Below the pieces are notes generated by a model, which ran no database searches, was not told the DNA's origin, and saw only the letters and a list, made by a program, of their open reading frames with translations. Source: an uncultured Myxococcales bacterium (lineage in GTDB: Bacteria; Myxococcota_A; UBA9042). From it: a stretch of DNA of 64,000 bases. The first letter of the stretch is position 1; the number at the start of each line of letters is the position of its first letter. Below, one piece after another: positions 1-6,608 of the stretch. The stretch lies in NCBI GenBank assembly GCA_903896545.1, contig CAITYF010000090.1:1-64000 (forward strand), written 5' to 3'. A program made the translations under genes and the position numbers.

Positions 1-146
1 ACCACGGGACTACTCCCAATTTCTTTTCAAAACAAGTATTTGTATCGACTGGTCAGGTCGCCGCCGCCAACGGGCGCACGATGTGATCAGTCATGGGCGT
101 GCGGAGACCCCGGATTTCGATCCTCGCCCCTTGACGTCGCGTGGTC

Positions 147-175
147 TTGACAGCCGCCGTACTTTGCCTCAAACT
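147..175 (+). promoter_or_regulatory. Possible sigma-70 promoter for the tRNA pair
   Basis: A perfect -35 hexamer TTGACA at 147-152 is followed after 17 nt by a weak -10, CAAACT at 170-175. Transcription would begin near 182, about 45 nt before tRNA-Phe. The -10 matches poorly, so this is only a candidate. The rest of 1-226 shows nothing I can assign. Confidence 0.3.
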
Positions 176-226
176 GGCGGCCCCGTTGGCGCTGTGCGCG
201 CTGATGGTTGACACGAATCGCCCATT

Positions 227-299
227 GCCCAGATAGCTCAGTTGGTAGAGCAGGGGATTGAAAATCCCCGTGTCGGCGGTTCAAATCCGTCTCTGGGCA
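227..299 (+). tRNA. tRNA-Phe (anticodon GAA)
   Basis: The full cloverleaf can be folded. Acceptor GCCCAGA (227-233) pairs with TCTGGGC (292-298). The anticodon stem GGGGA/TCCCC encloses loop TTGAAAA, giving anticodon GAA, and the T-loop reads TTCAAAT. The discriminator is A299. CCA is not fully encoded (CCC follows), so it would be added by a tRNA nucleotidyltransferase such as the candidate at 41103-42476. Confidence 0.95.
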
Positions 300-384
300 C
301 CCGGTTCGCCGGCCAAGAGTTCTTGGGCAAGTACAAGTGTGGTGTTCGCAAATAGGGTCCCATTCGTCCACCGTGTTTACGCAC

Positions 385-460
385 GGGCCGGTAGCTCAGC
401 TGGGAGAGCGCTGCGTTCGCAATGCAGAGGTCATGGGTTCGATCCCCATCCGGTCCACCA
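385..460 (+). tRNA. tRNA-Ala (anticodon CGC)
   Basis: Acceptor GGGCCGG (385-391) pairs with CCGGTCC (450-456). The anticodon stem CTGCG/TGCAG, with one G-T pair, encloses TTCGCAA, giving CGC, the decoder of GCG codons that are common in this GC-rich sequence. The T-loop is TTCGATC, and unlike the upstream tRNA-Phe the CCA end is encoded. It lies 85 nt after tRNA-Phe on the same strand, so the two are probably co-transcribed. Confidence 0.93.
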
Positions 461-461
461 G

Positions 462-497
462 AAAGGCCATCCAGGAGATTCCCGGATGGCCTTTTTT
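462..497 (+). terminator. Rho-independent terminator after tRNA-Ala
   Basis: An 11-bp stem has arms at 462-472 (AAAGGCCATCC) and 484-494 (GGATGGCCTTT) and an 11-nt loop. It runs into a T tract to 497. It closes the tRNA unit just before the aminopeptidase gene. Confidence 0.9.
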
Positions 498-560
498 CGT
501 TTCTACCCGCCTCCTTCCTGATATCGCGCGCCCCCCATTCACGCGCACCGGAGCCCCCCA

Positions 561-2024
561 ATGGCCCACATCGACTGGACGTTGAACGATAATTCCCTGC
601 TGACGGACGCGCACACGCTGGTTGTGATCGCGCGCAAGGCGGACCTGACCGACGGCTGGCTGTTCGCGACGCTGCCGGAAGCCATTCGCCAGACGGCGGT
701 GCGCTTGGCCGCGGATCTGAAGCCGGGTCCGGGCGTGGCGGGAACGACGTTGCTGCCGGAAAGCGCGGGCGTGAAGACGCTGGTGGTGATTCCGCTGTAT
801 GACAAAGTCTCGCGGCATCTGTCCGACACGCGCGCGTACGAGATCTACCAGGCGCTGCGCAACGTGGCGCGTCCGGAAGGCGGCAAAGTCGCGATTCTGG
901 CGGGCCTGAGCGACGCCAAGCAGGCGCTGGGCGTGAACCTCGGTATCGCGCGCTGCTACCCGATCTACTCGCGCAAGTCCGGCAACAAGCACGGTCAGGG
1001 CAGCCTGAAGATCGAGTTGCGCACGAAGAAGGGGCCGGTTCCGCTGGAATTGACCTGGGCGCTGGGCGTGGCGGCGGTGCGGAACGCGGCGCGGCTGGTC
1101 GACATGCCGACGCAGGAACTCGATACGGCGGTTTTTGAAGCGGAAGCGCGCCACGCGGTGGAAGGCGTCGCGCACGTGACGGTGAGTTCGATCGTCGGCG
1201 ATGATCTGCTCAAGGCCGGCCTGCGGGGTCTGCACGCGGTGGGTCGCACGGCGATGGTCGCGCCGCGCGTCGTGATTCTGGAATACAACCCGCCGGGCGT
1301 GACGGACGCGCCGGTGGCGCTGATCGGCAAAGGTCTGGTCTACGACACGGGCGGCTTGAGCCTGAAGATCGTCGGCGACCGCATGCTGACGATGAAGTGC
1401 GACATGGGCGGCGCGGCGGCGGTGCTGGGCGCGTTCACGCTCCTGGCGAAGTCGGGCGTGCACAAGCGCGTTGTGGCGGCGCTGGCGATGGCGGAGAACG
1501 CGATTGGTCCGGACAGCTACCGTCCCGATGACATCATCGAGATGCACAGCGGCAAGACGATGGAAGTGAACAACACGGACGCGGAAGGTCGCATCGCGCT
1601 GGCGGACGCGGCGAGCTACGTGGCGCGCAAGTTCAACCCGAAGTTCCTGATTGATGCCGCGACCTTGACGGGCGCGCAGCTGATTGCGACCGGAAAGTGG
1701 CACGCGGCGATCGTGAGCAACGACGGCGAACTGGAAGGCAAGGTCATCGCGGCGGGCCTGGATTCGGGCGATCACTGCATGCCGATTCTCTTCAGCCCGG
1801 AACTGCACACCGGTGAGTACAAGAGCAACGTCGCGGATATGCGCAACAGCGTAGCGGACCGCGCCAACGCCTCGTCGTCGGCTTCAGGGCTCTGGATCTG
1901 GATGCACATCGACGACCTCGACATCAAGTGGGCGCACATTGACCTCGCGGGTCCGGCGTTCCTCGACAACCGCGGCAGCGGCTACGGCGTGGGCTTGATC
2001 TACAGCTTGGTGCGCTCGCTCTAG
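561..2024 (+). CDS. pepA: Leucyl aminopeptidase family M17
   Basis: This is a cytosolic di-metal exopeptidase that removes N-terminal residues from peptides. The 487-residue length is normal for the family. The catalytic C-terminal domain carries the family's metal and catalytic residues in order: LIGKGLVYDTGG (K257, D262), MKCDMGGAA (D281) and the M17 signature NNTDAEGR (D340, E342, R344). The N-terminal half is the less conserved oligomerisation domain. The ATG has GGAG 7 nt upstream and lies just after the tRNA terminator, so it needs its own promoter, which I could not identify. The family is certain. The exact specificity (leucyl or broader, or a DNA-binding role as in E. coli PepA) cannot be read from sequence. 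Confidence 0.95.
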   Translation: MAHIDWTLNDNSLLTDAHTLVVIARKADLTDGWLFATLPEAIRQTAVRLAADLKPGPGVAGTTLLPESAGVKTLVVIPLYDKVSRHLSDTRAYEIYQALRNVARPEGGKVAILAGLSDAKQALGVNLGIARCYPIYSRKSGNKHGQGSLKIELRTKKGPVPLELTWALGVAAVRNAARLVDMPTQELDTAVFEAEARHAVEGVAHVTVSSIVGDDLLKAGLRGLHAVGRTAMVAPRVVILEYNPPGVTDAPVALIGKGLVYDTGGLSLKIVGDRMLTMKCDMGGAAAVLGAFTLLAKSGVHKRVVAALAMAENAIGPDSYRPDDIIEMHSGKTMEVNNTDAEGRIALADAASYVARKFNPKFLIDAATLTGAQLIATGKWHAAIVSNDGELEGKVIAAGLDSGDHCMPILFSPELHTGEYKSNVADMRNSVADRANASSSASGLWIWMHIDDLDIKWAHIDLAGPAFLDNRGSGYGVGLIYSLVRSL

Positions 2025-2036
2025 ACGGAAGTGTCG

Positions 2037-2056
2037 TTTTCCGCATCATGTGGAAA
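2037..2056 (+). terminator. Weak hairpin after the aminopeptidase
   Basis: TTTCCGCA (about 2037-2045) can pair with TGTGGAAA (about 2049-2056) around a TCA loop with one G-T pair, and a short T-rich stretch follows. The stem is weak and AT-rich, so this may be a terminator or chance. Confidence 0.25.
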
Positions 2057-2102
2057 TTTCCTACACAAATAGATCGCGCAATGCGTGGGTAGCGTCGTCT
2101 CG

Positions 2103-2123
2103 GACAAAGCCTAAGGCTTTGTC
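2103..2123. repeat. Perfect 9-bp inverted repeat with 3-nt loop
   Basis: GACAAAGCC (2103-2111) and GGCTTTGTC (2115-2123) are perfect inverted copies around TAA. No T tract follows, so it is not a classic terminator. It lies 63 nt upstream of the candidate sigma-54 promoter at 2186, where an operator for an activator or an intrinsic mRNA hairpin would be plausible. Confidence 0.6.
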
Positions 2124-2185
2124 ATGTACGCGTAATTCCTTCATAAACGTCGAATTCTCTGGAACTCGCGCTCGGCCGCGAATTC

Positions 2186-2201
2186 TGGCACGCTTCCTGC
2201 A
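2186..2201 (+). promoter_or_regulatory. Candidate sigma-54 (-24/-12) promoter
   Basis: TGGCACGCTTCCTGCA matches the sigma-54 consensus TGGCACRNNNNTTGCW at every fixed position except the first T of the -12 block. GG and GC are correctly spaced. Transcription would start near 2213, about 50 nt before the ATG of the Cys-rich secreted protein. A sigma-54 activator is encoded at 6609-8210, but a direct link is only inference. Confidence 0.5.
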
Positions 2202-2264
2202 CCAGAGTGGGACGACACGGCGGCCAGCGTACGCGGCCGTCCCGGACGACTACAGGAGGTTCAG

Positions 2265-3482
2265 ATGTGGAAGCAGTGGAAACAATCGATCGCAGTCAGC
2301 ATGGCACTTTGCGCGTGGGCGGCGCCCGCGTGGGCGGGCGGTTACTGCTCGGACAAGACGCCGTGCGAGAGCGCGAGTGAAACGTGCCAGGGCAACTACT
2401 GCGTGCCGACGGCGAAACTTTGCACCGCGGACAGCACCTGTGCGGCGTGGGAAAAGTGCGACTTCACGTGCCCCGGCGGCATGTCGGGCGGCGGCGGTTC
2501 GACGGGAACGTCGTCGTCGGACGCGAGCGTGACAGTCACTTCCGACGGCATCAGCTGGTCCGATGGCGGCAGCGGCTTTCAGTCGCAGCCTGACGCAGCT
2601 GGCGTCCCTGCACAACCCGATGCGGACAACATCCCGCAGCCCGATGACGCCTACGCCTCTTATGACGCAACGCCGATTCCGGACGACGCGTATTGGGTCG
2701 ACAACAACTGCCCCAAGACCACCGGCGTTTGCGTCGCGGTCCTGAGCAAAGTGCCTGTTCAGACCGGCTGCGAGGCGTTCTGCGCTGCGCTGATTCCGTG
2801 CAACCTCGGCTTCGGCTCGGGCACCACGAGCGGAAGTTCGGGTGGCAGCGGCGGTGGCACGCCCCCGTCCGCGACGGATGCCGGACAAACCGACCCGGCG
2901 TACCCGGATGCTGGTCAAGGTGGATCGGACCAGCCGCCGGACTTCCCCGACGCTGCGGCGCAAATGGATGCGGCCTACTACGACACGAACATGCCGCAGT
3001 ACGACGGCGGGCCGATCGACCCGGGTCCCGACGCGCAGGCGCAGTGCGTGTCGATGTGCAGCTTGTGGGTGCTCGATCACACGGCGGACACGGAACTGGC
3101 CGCGGTTGAGACGTGCATCGCGACGCAGGCGCCCAACGGTTGCTCGGCGATCGAGAAGAACTGCGAGGCGCAGGCCAAGGCGTTCATGACGGCGGCCGAG
3201 GCCAATGATGCGTGGTCGATCGGCTTGGGTGGTTCGTTCTCGTCGAGCGATCAGGCGACAAGCGGCGGCGGCACGAAGGGCGGCGACACGGCGCCGGTTT
3301 TGGGCGCGGCCGATGCCGGTGCGACCGGCGGCACGGAGTCCAATAACGCGGCGAGCGGGGCTGGTTCCTCCGGTAGCTCCGGCTGCACTGCGGGCGCGAC
3401 CAACAGCGGTGCGTCGACGAGCCTCGGCCTCTTGGGCTTGATGGCCAGCGCGTTCATCCTGCGCCGCCGTCAGCGCGCCTGA
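2265..3482 (+). CDS. Secreted Cys-rich protein with MYXO-CTERM-like tail
   Basis: This 405-residue protein is exported by a signal peptide (hydrophobic core about 10-20, cleavage near AWA-GG at 25). Residues 28-75 hold about ten cysteines, probably disulfide-bonded. A long Asp/Pro/Ser/Gly-rich stretch follows, and a second Cys-containing segment at about 145-180 and 265-305 looks helical. The tail, about 370-405, has a Ser/Gly linker with one Cys, a hydrophobic run (LGLLGLMASAFIL) and a basic end RRRQRA. That is the layout of the MYXO-CTERM surface-sorting signal. The start is firm: GGAGG sits 5 nt before the ATG. Function is unknown, with a surface-anchored role inferred. The upstream region carries a sigma-54-like promoter. 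Confidence 0.8.
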   Translation: MWKQWKQSIAVSMALCAWAAPAWAGGYCSDKTPCESASETCQGNYCVPTAKLCTADSTCAAWEKCDFTCPGGMSGGGGSTGTSSSDASVTVTSDGISWSDGGSGFQSQPDAAGVPAQPDADNIPQPDDAYASYDATPIPDDAYWVDNNCPKTTGVCVAVLSKVPVQTGCEAFCAALIPCNLGFGSGTTSGSSGGSGGGTPPSATDAGQTDPAYPDAGQGGSDQPPDFPDAAAQMDAAYYDTNMPQYDGGPIDPGPDAQAQCVSMCSLWVLDHTADTELAAVETCIATQAPNGCSAIEKNCEAQAKAFMTAAEANDAWSIGLGGSFSSSDQATSGGGTKGGDTAPVLGAADAGATGGTESNNAASGAGSSGSSGCTAGATNSGASTSLGLLGLMASAFILRRRQRA

Positions 3483-3618
3483 ACGTCCGACTCTGTTGCA
3501 CTACCGGAGTGCGGTGGTCAGACCTGATGCGTCCCGGACTGGACCGCGAGTGAGCATCTCCGGTGGCACACCGCGGTTCGGGCAGGTTTGAGTTTGAACT
3601 TCGGTCAGCGCGCGGGTG

Positions 3619-4011
3619 CTACGGCCAGCGAAAGAACACGTAGAGCAGCACACCCACGCCCGCGCTGGTCGCGTTCGCCACGAGCGACCAGCGCCACGGC
3701 TGGTGGCCGCCCCAGAGGCGAAACCACAGCCCCTCGGTCAACCACACGAGACCCTCGCCAACTGCCGTCACCGCGACGATCTCGGTCTGGCGGTCGCCGA
3801 GCCACGGCGCGCGGGCGAGCACGGATGCGCGGACGAGGAACCAACTCGGCCAGAGCAACGCCCAGAGCAGCGGGTGCGTCAGTGTGCTCGCGCCCAAGGC
3901 GACCCAAGGGCGACGTGGCACGCAGAAGCGCAGATAGATAGGCACTTCGATGAGTTGCGTTGCGACAAACGCCTTGGCCCACGCGAGCAGGTACGCGTGA
4001 TCAAGCGTCAC
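3619..4011 (-). CDS. Small integral membrane protein, function unknown
   Basis: A 130-residue protein with about four predicted membrane helices (roughly 8-28, 40-62, 76-96 and 105-128). I recognise no catalytic motif. It overlaps the end of the upstream 303-residue membrane protein by 11 bp, so the two are translationally coupled and probably work together. It is the last gene of the minus-strand run that begins at rlmN. No terminator is visible after it, and the gene to its left converges on it. Confidence 0.7.
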   Translation of the reverse strand: MTLDHAYLLAWAKAFVATQLIEVPIYLRFCVPRRPWVALGASTLTHPLLWALLWPSWFLVRASVLARAPWLGDRQTEIVAVTAVGEGLVWLTEGLWFRLWGGHQPWRWSLVANATSAGVGVLLYVFFRWP

Positions 4012-4912
4012 GGGCGTCCGCCAGAAACAGGCGCACGCCGCGCAGCATCAGGAATGGCGCGGCAAGAAGCTCCAAATGGCCGTGAAAATAGGCGACTTGG
4101 AAGTAGTGCGTGCGCGCGGCTACCAGATCGATCGCGCCCCACGCCCCCAGACCCAGGGCGACGAGTGCGGTTCCCACCAGCAGCGGCAGGCCCAAGTCGC
4201 GGCGGAGGGCGGAGAAAGTCAGCGGCGCGCCGTCGTCCGCGGGGATGAGGTGCAGCCAGATGCCGTAGTGCAAGAACTGGAAATACGCGTAGAGGACCAC
4301 CCACCGCGTCGCCCAGAGTGGATCAACGTGGGGAGCCAAGCCGCGCGCGAGGTCGTTCACGCGTAGACCGTCGACCGGCGCGACCAGCGCGGCGTCCGAC
4401 AGCGGCACCAGAATCAGCGCCAGCGCGCCCAGCAGCCAGACCGTCAGAACGAGCCAGTGGGCGCCACCAGTGCGCTTTTTCCAGACGATCCACAGCACGA
4501 TGGCGATGAAGTTGTGCGCGTGACCCATGACCACATCGGCCGTCTGGCCGACGCGCCACCCCAGCATCGCCAGTGCGGCAAAGCCGAGCGCGATGCCCAA
4601 CCGCCGCGACCATTCGCCCGGACAGAGCAGCGCGACGAGCGGCATCACCGTCAGTGTTGCCCGCACGCCCAGACCGAGTGCCGCGATACCCATCGCCACG
4701 ACCGCGAGCAACAGCCACAAGCGTTGGCGGTGAAGCCCTTGACGCACCACGACGTAGCGCAGGTCGGCCAGCAAGTGCGGAACGCCCAAGGTCAGCGGTC
4801 CCAATGCCAACAGCCAGAGCGGCGCAAGATGGCTGAGCACGAGGGCGACGAGCCCGATGGCGATCGCAATCCCCACGTAGCGTCGTTCCAGCGGTGTGGC
4901 GTCCTGTGTCAT
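4001..4912 (-). CDS. Multi-pass membrane protein with conserved-looking His motifs
   Basis: A 303-residue, strongly hydrophobic protein with about eight predicted membrane helices. Polar residues sit inside helices: GVPHLLADLRY near 43-53, FLHYGIWLHLIP near 213-224 and FHGHLELLA near 277-285. This spread of histidines is reminiscent of diiron or heme membrane enzymes such as Brp/Blh-type carotene oxygenases, but I cannot assign it to a family. It starts 6 nt after the 45-residue micro-protein and overlaps the next membrane protein. The operon context therefore ties the two micro-proteins to a membrane-embedded complex. Confidence 0.75.
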   Translation of the reverse strand: MTQDATPLERRYVGIAIAIGLVALVLSHLAPLWLLALGPLTLGVPHLLADLRYVVVRQGLHRQRLWLLLAVVAMGIAALGLGVRATLTVMPLVALLCPGEWSRRLGIALGFAALAMLGWRVGQTADVVMGHAHNFIAIVLWIVWKKRTGGAHWLVLTVWLLGALALILVPLSDAALVAPVDGLRVNDLARGLAPHVDPLWATRWVVLYAYFQFLHYGIWLHLIPADDGAPLTFSALRRDLGLPLLVGTALVALGLGAWGAIDLVAARTHYFQVAYFHGHLELLAAPFLMLRGVRLFLADARDA

Positions 4913-4918
4913 CGTGCG

Positions 4919-5056
4919 CTACGTCGCGTCGCTCTGCAGCGGCACTGGTTTATACGGCGGCGGATGGTGGGTGCCGCAGCCCATGTCCAGCAGGCGAATA
5001 CCGGTTGTCAGCCAGAAGCCAACGCGCAGCAGCCAGTGCGGGAGTGTGGTTCGCAT
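4919..5056 (-). CDS. 45-residue micro-protein, paralogue of its upstream neighbour
   Basis: This protein has one hydrophobic segment (HWLLRVGFWLTTGIRLL, residues 7-23), then DMGCG and HHPPPYKPVP. It aligns over 33 residues with the preceding gene, with 23 identities, so the pair arose by tandem duplication. Its ATG lies 1 nt after that gene's stop, and its own stop is 6 nt before the downstream membrane protein. A longer in-frame reading from 5164 overlaps the neighbour and looks spurious. The duplicated, conserved core strongly suggests a real translated product. Probable role: small membrane-associated subunit, unknown partner. Confidence 0.7.
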   Translation of the reverse strand: MRTTLPHWLLRVGFWLTTGIRLLDMGCGTHHPPPYKPVPLQSDAT

Positions 5057-5057
5057 C

Positions 5058-5240
5058 TCAGATGTCCGTCCGGATGATGTCGACTGGCTGCGCGTCCGCC
5101 TTCGGCGAGGCATCTGGCACCGGGTCCGGCATCGGAGGATGACCGCCGCCACAGCCCATATCAAAAAGGCGAACGCCCGCGGTCAGCCAAAACGTGAAGC
5201 GGAGCAGCCAGTGGCCTCGCGAGATCGGTTCGTGTTGCAT
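5058..5240 (-). CDS. 60-residue micro-protein with WLLR...DMGCG core
   Basis: The start at 5240 is chosen because GGAG lies 6 nt before that ATG; a TTG at 5261 is also in frame but lacks a ribosome binding site. The core HWLLRFTFWLTAGVRLFDMG (10-29) is a likely amphipathic or transmembrane helix. It is followed by CGGGHPP and an acidic, proline-rich tail. The Cys and His after the helix could bind a metal, but that is speculation. The downstream gene repeats the core. It starts 51 nt after the end of rlmN on the same strand, which suggests an rlmN-micro-protein-membrane-protein operon. Confidence 0.7.
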   Translation of the reverse strand: MQHEPISRGHWLLRFTFWLTAGVRLFDMGCGGGHPPMPDPVPDASPKADAQPVDIIRTDI

Positions 5241-5291
5241 CAGCTGCTCCTTGTGCGCCAAAGGTACCGAACGTCAGGCCGCACGGTCAAC

Positions 5292-6401
5292 TCAAACGGG
5301 TTTCTCGCCCGCCAACTGCCCGCACGCGGCGCCAATATCCTGGCCTTTGGACTCGCGCAACGTGATGCTCGCGCCCGCGCGCCGCGCGACGTCCACGAAA
5401 CGCTGAATCACCACACGCTCGGGCCGCTGATAGTCCGCGCCCGGCCACGCGTTGAACGGAATCGCGTTGACGTGCGCGTTCAGCTCGCGCGCCATCGATG
5501 CCAAGCGCCGCGCGTCGTCCTCTGTGTCGTTCACGCCCTTGAGCAACGCGTACTCAAACGTGATCTTGCGGTGCGCGTTCTGCGGCAGTTCCAGAAGCAC
5601 ATCCACCATCTTGCGAATCGGCACGCCGCGGTTCACCGGCATCAGGCGGTCGCGCACGTCGTCGGTCGTTGCCGTCAGGCTCCACGCCAGGTTCACGTTG
5701 GGATGCGCCGCTGCGAGCTTTGCCACGTTCTTGGCGACGCCTGACGTCGAGACGGTGATCCGCCGTGGTGAAAAATCAAAGCCTTTCGGATCGCAGAGAA
5801 TATCCAGCGCGTCGATGAGTGCCTGCAAGTTGTCGAGCGGCTCGCCCATCCCCATGAAAACCAGATTGTGCGGTCGCGCCGACAGCGGACCTTCCTCGCC
5901 GCCCGCCACGCCGCCGCGCCGCAGTCCGAGCGCAAAACCCACGCGGCACGCGTACGCGACTTGCTCCACGATCTGTCCCGCGCTCAGGTTCTGCCGCACC
6001 GGCAGTCGCGCCGTCGCGCAGAAATCGCAGCCCATCTTGCAGCCAACTTGGCTCGACAAGCACTGTGTCACGTGCCCCGACTCCATCGGCATGATCACGG
6101 TCTCGATCGCGTGACCGTCATCGGTGTTCAGCACAATTTTCTGACTCGCGTCCAGCGCCGACACGCGCTCCAGCGTCGGCGTCAACACAGCCAGCGTCCG
6201 CGCCGCTTGCAGCTTGGTCCGCAGCCCGGCCGGCAGGTCCGTCATCCGCGCCCAATCGCGCTCCAGCCGCACGTGCAGCCAACGAAAAAGTTGCTCGCTA
6301 CGAAAACCGGGCTCACCCGCCGCCTGAAACAGCGCCTTCAGCGCCGGACGCGGGAGCGACAGCAGATCGGCGTTCAGAAAGGGATTGGCTTGCTCAGTCA
6401 T
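5292..6401 (-). CDS. rlmN: Dual-specificity 23S rRNA (A2503-C2)/tRNA methyltransferase RlmN
   Basis: This radical-SAM enzyme methylates C2 of A2503 in 23S rRNA and, in some bacteria, A37 of tRNAs. The 369-residue length is typical once the start is put at 6401; an extension to 6536 adds Arg-rich sequence unlike the family. Visible are the radical-SAM cluster CKMGCDFC (CxxxCxxC), the methyl-carrier cysteine in the C-terminal DIGAACGQL, and family blocks such as NLVFMGMGEPL and GVNDTEDDA. GGAG is about 15 nt upstream, rather far. It is probably the first gene of the minus-strand run to 3619. Confidence 0.95.
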   Translation of the reverse strand: MTEQANPFLNADLLSLPRPALKALFQAAGEPGFRSEQLFRWLHVRLERDWARMTDLPAGLRTKLQAARTLAVLTPTLERVSALDASQKIVLNTDDGHAIETVIMPMESGHVTQCLSSQVGCKMGCDFCATARLPVRQNLSAGQIVEQVAYACRVGFALGLRRGGVAGGEEGPLSARPHNLVFMGMGEPLDNLQALIDALDILCDPKGFDFSPRRITVSTSGVAKNVAKLAAAHPNVNLAWSLTATTDDVRDRLMPVNRGVPIRKMVDVLLELPQNAHRKITFEYALLKGVNDTEDDARRLASMARELNAHVNAIPFNAWPGADYQRPERVVIQRFVDVARRAGASITLRESKGQDIGAACGQLAGEKPV

Positions 6402-6608
6402 CGTGTTGGAACGCGCTCCATGGCGGAGACGCGCGAGTGTACCGGGGCGCTCGGCGTGCGTCACACAAAAAGGCGTGCGATCGGGGATTGACGGCCGATC
6501 CAGTTGGCGTATCATGTGTCTCATCTTGAAACACATCGGTGCGCGCGGGAGTCATTTCGGCAACTTGCCGACCAGTCCCGTGGCCCTTTGAACCTTCTGG
6601 AGCCTGTC

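Noticed and set aside
2050..2532. Open frame overlapping the promoter and start of the Cys-rich protein
   Set aside because: No ribosome binding site, Arg-rich product, and it crosses a sigma-54 promoter and a well-supported start.
4919..5240. DMGCG of the micro-proteins read as methyltransferase motif I
   Set aside because: It resembles DxGCGxG, but the proteins are 45-60 residues and the motif follows a hydrophobic helix, not a Rossmann strand.
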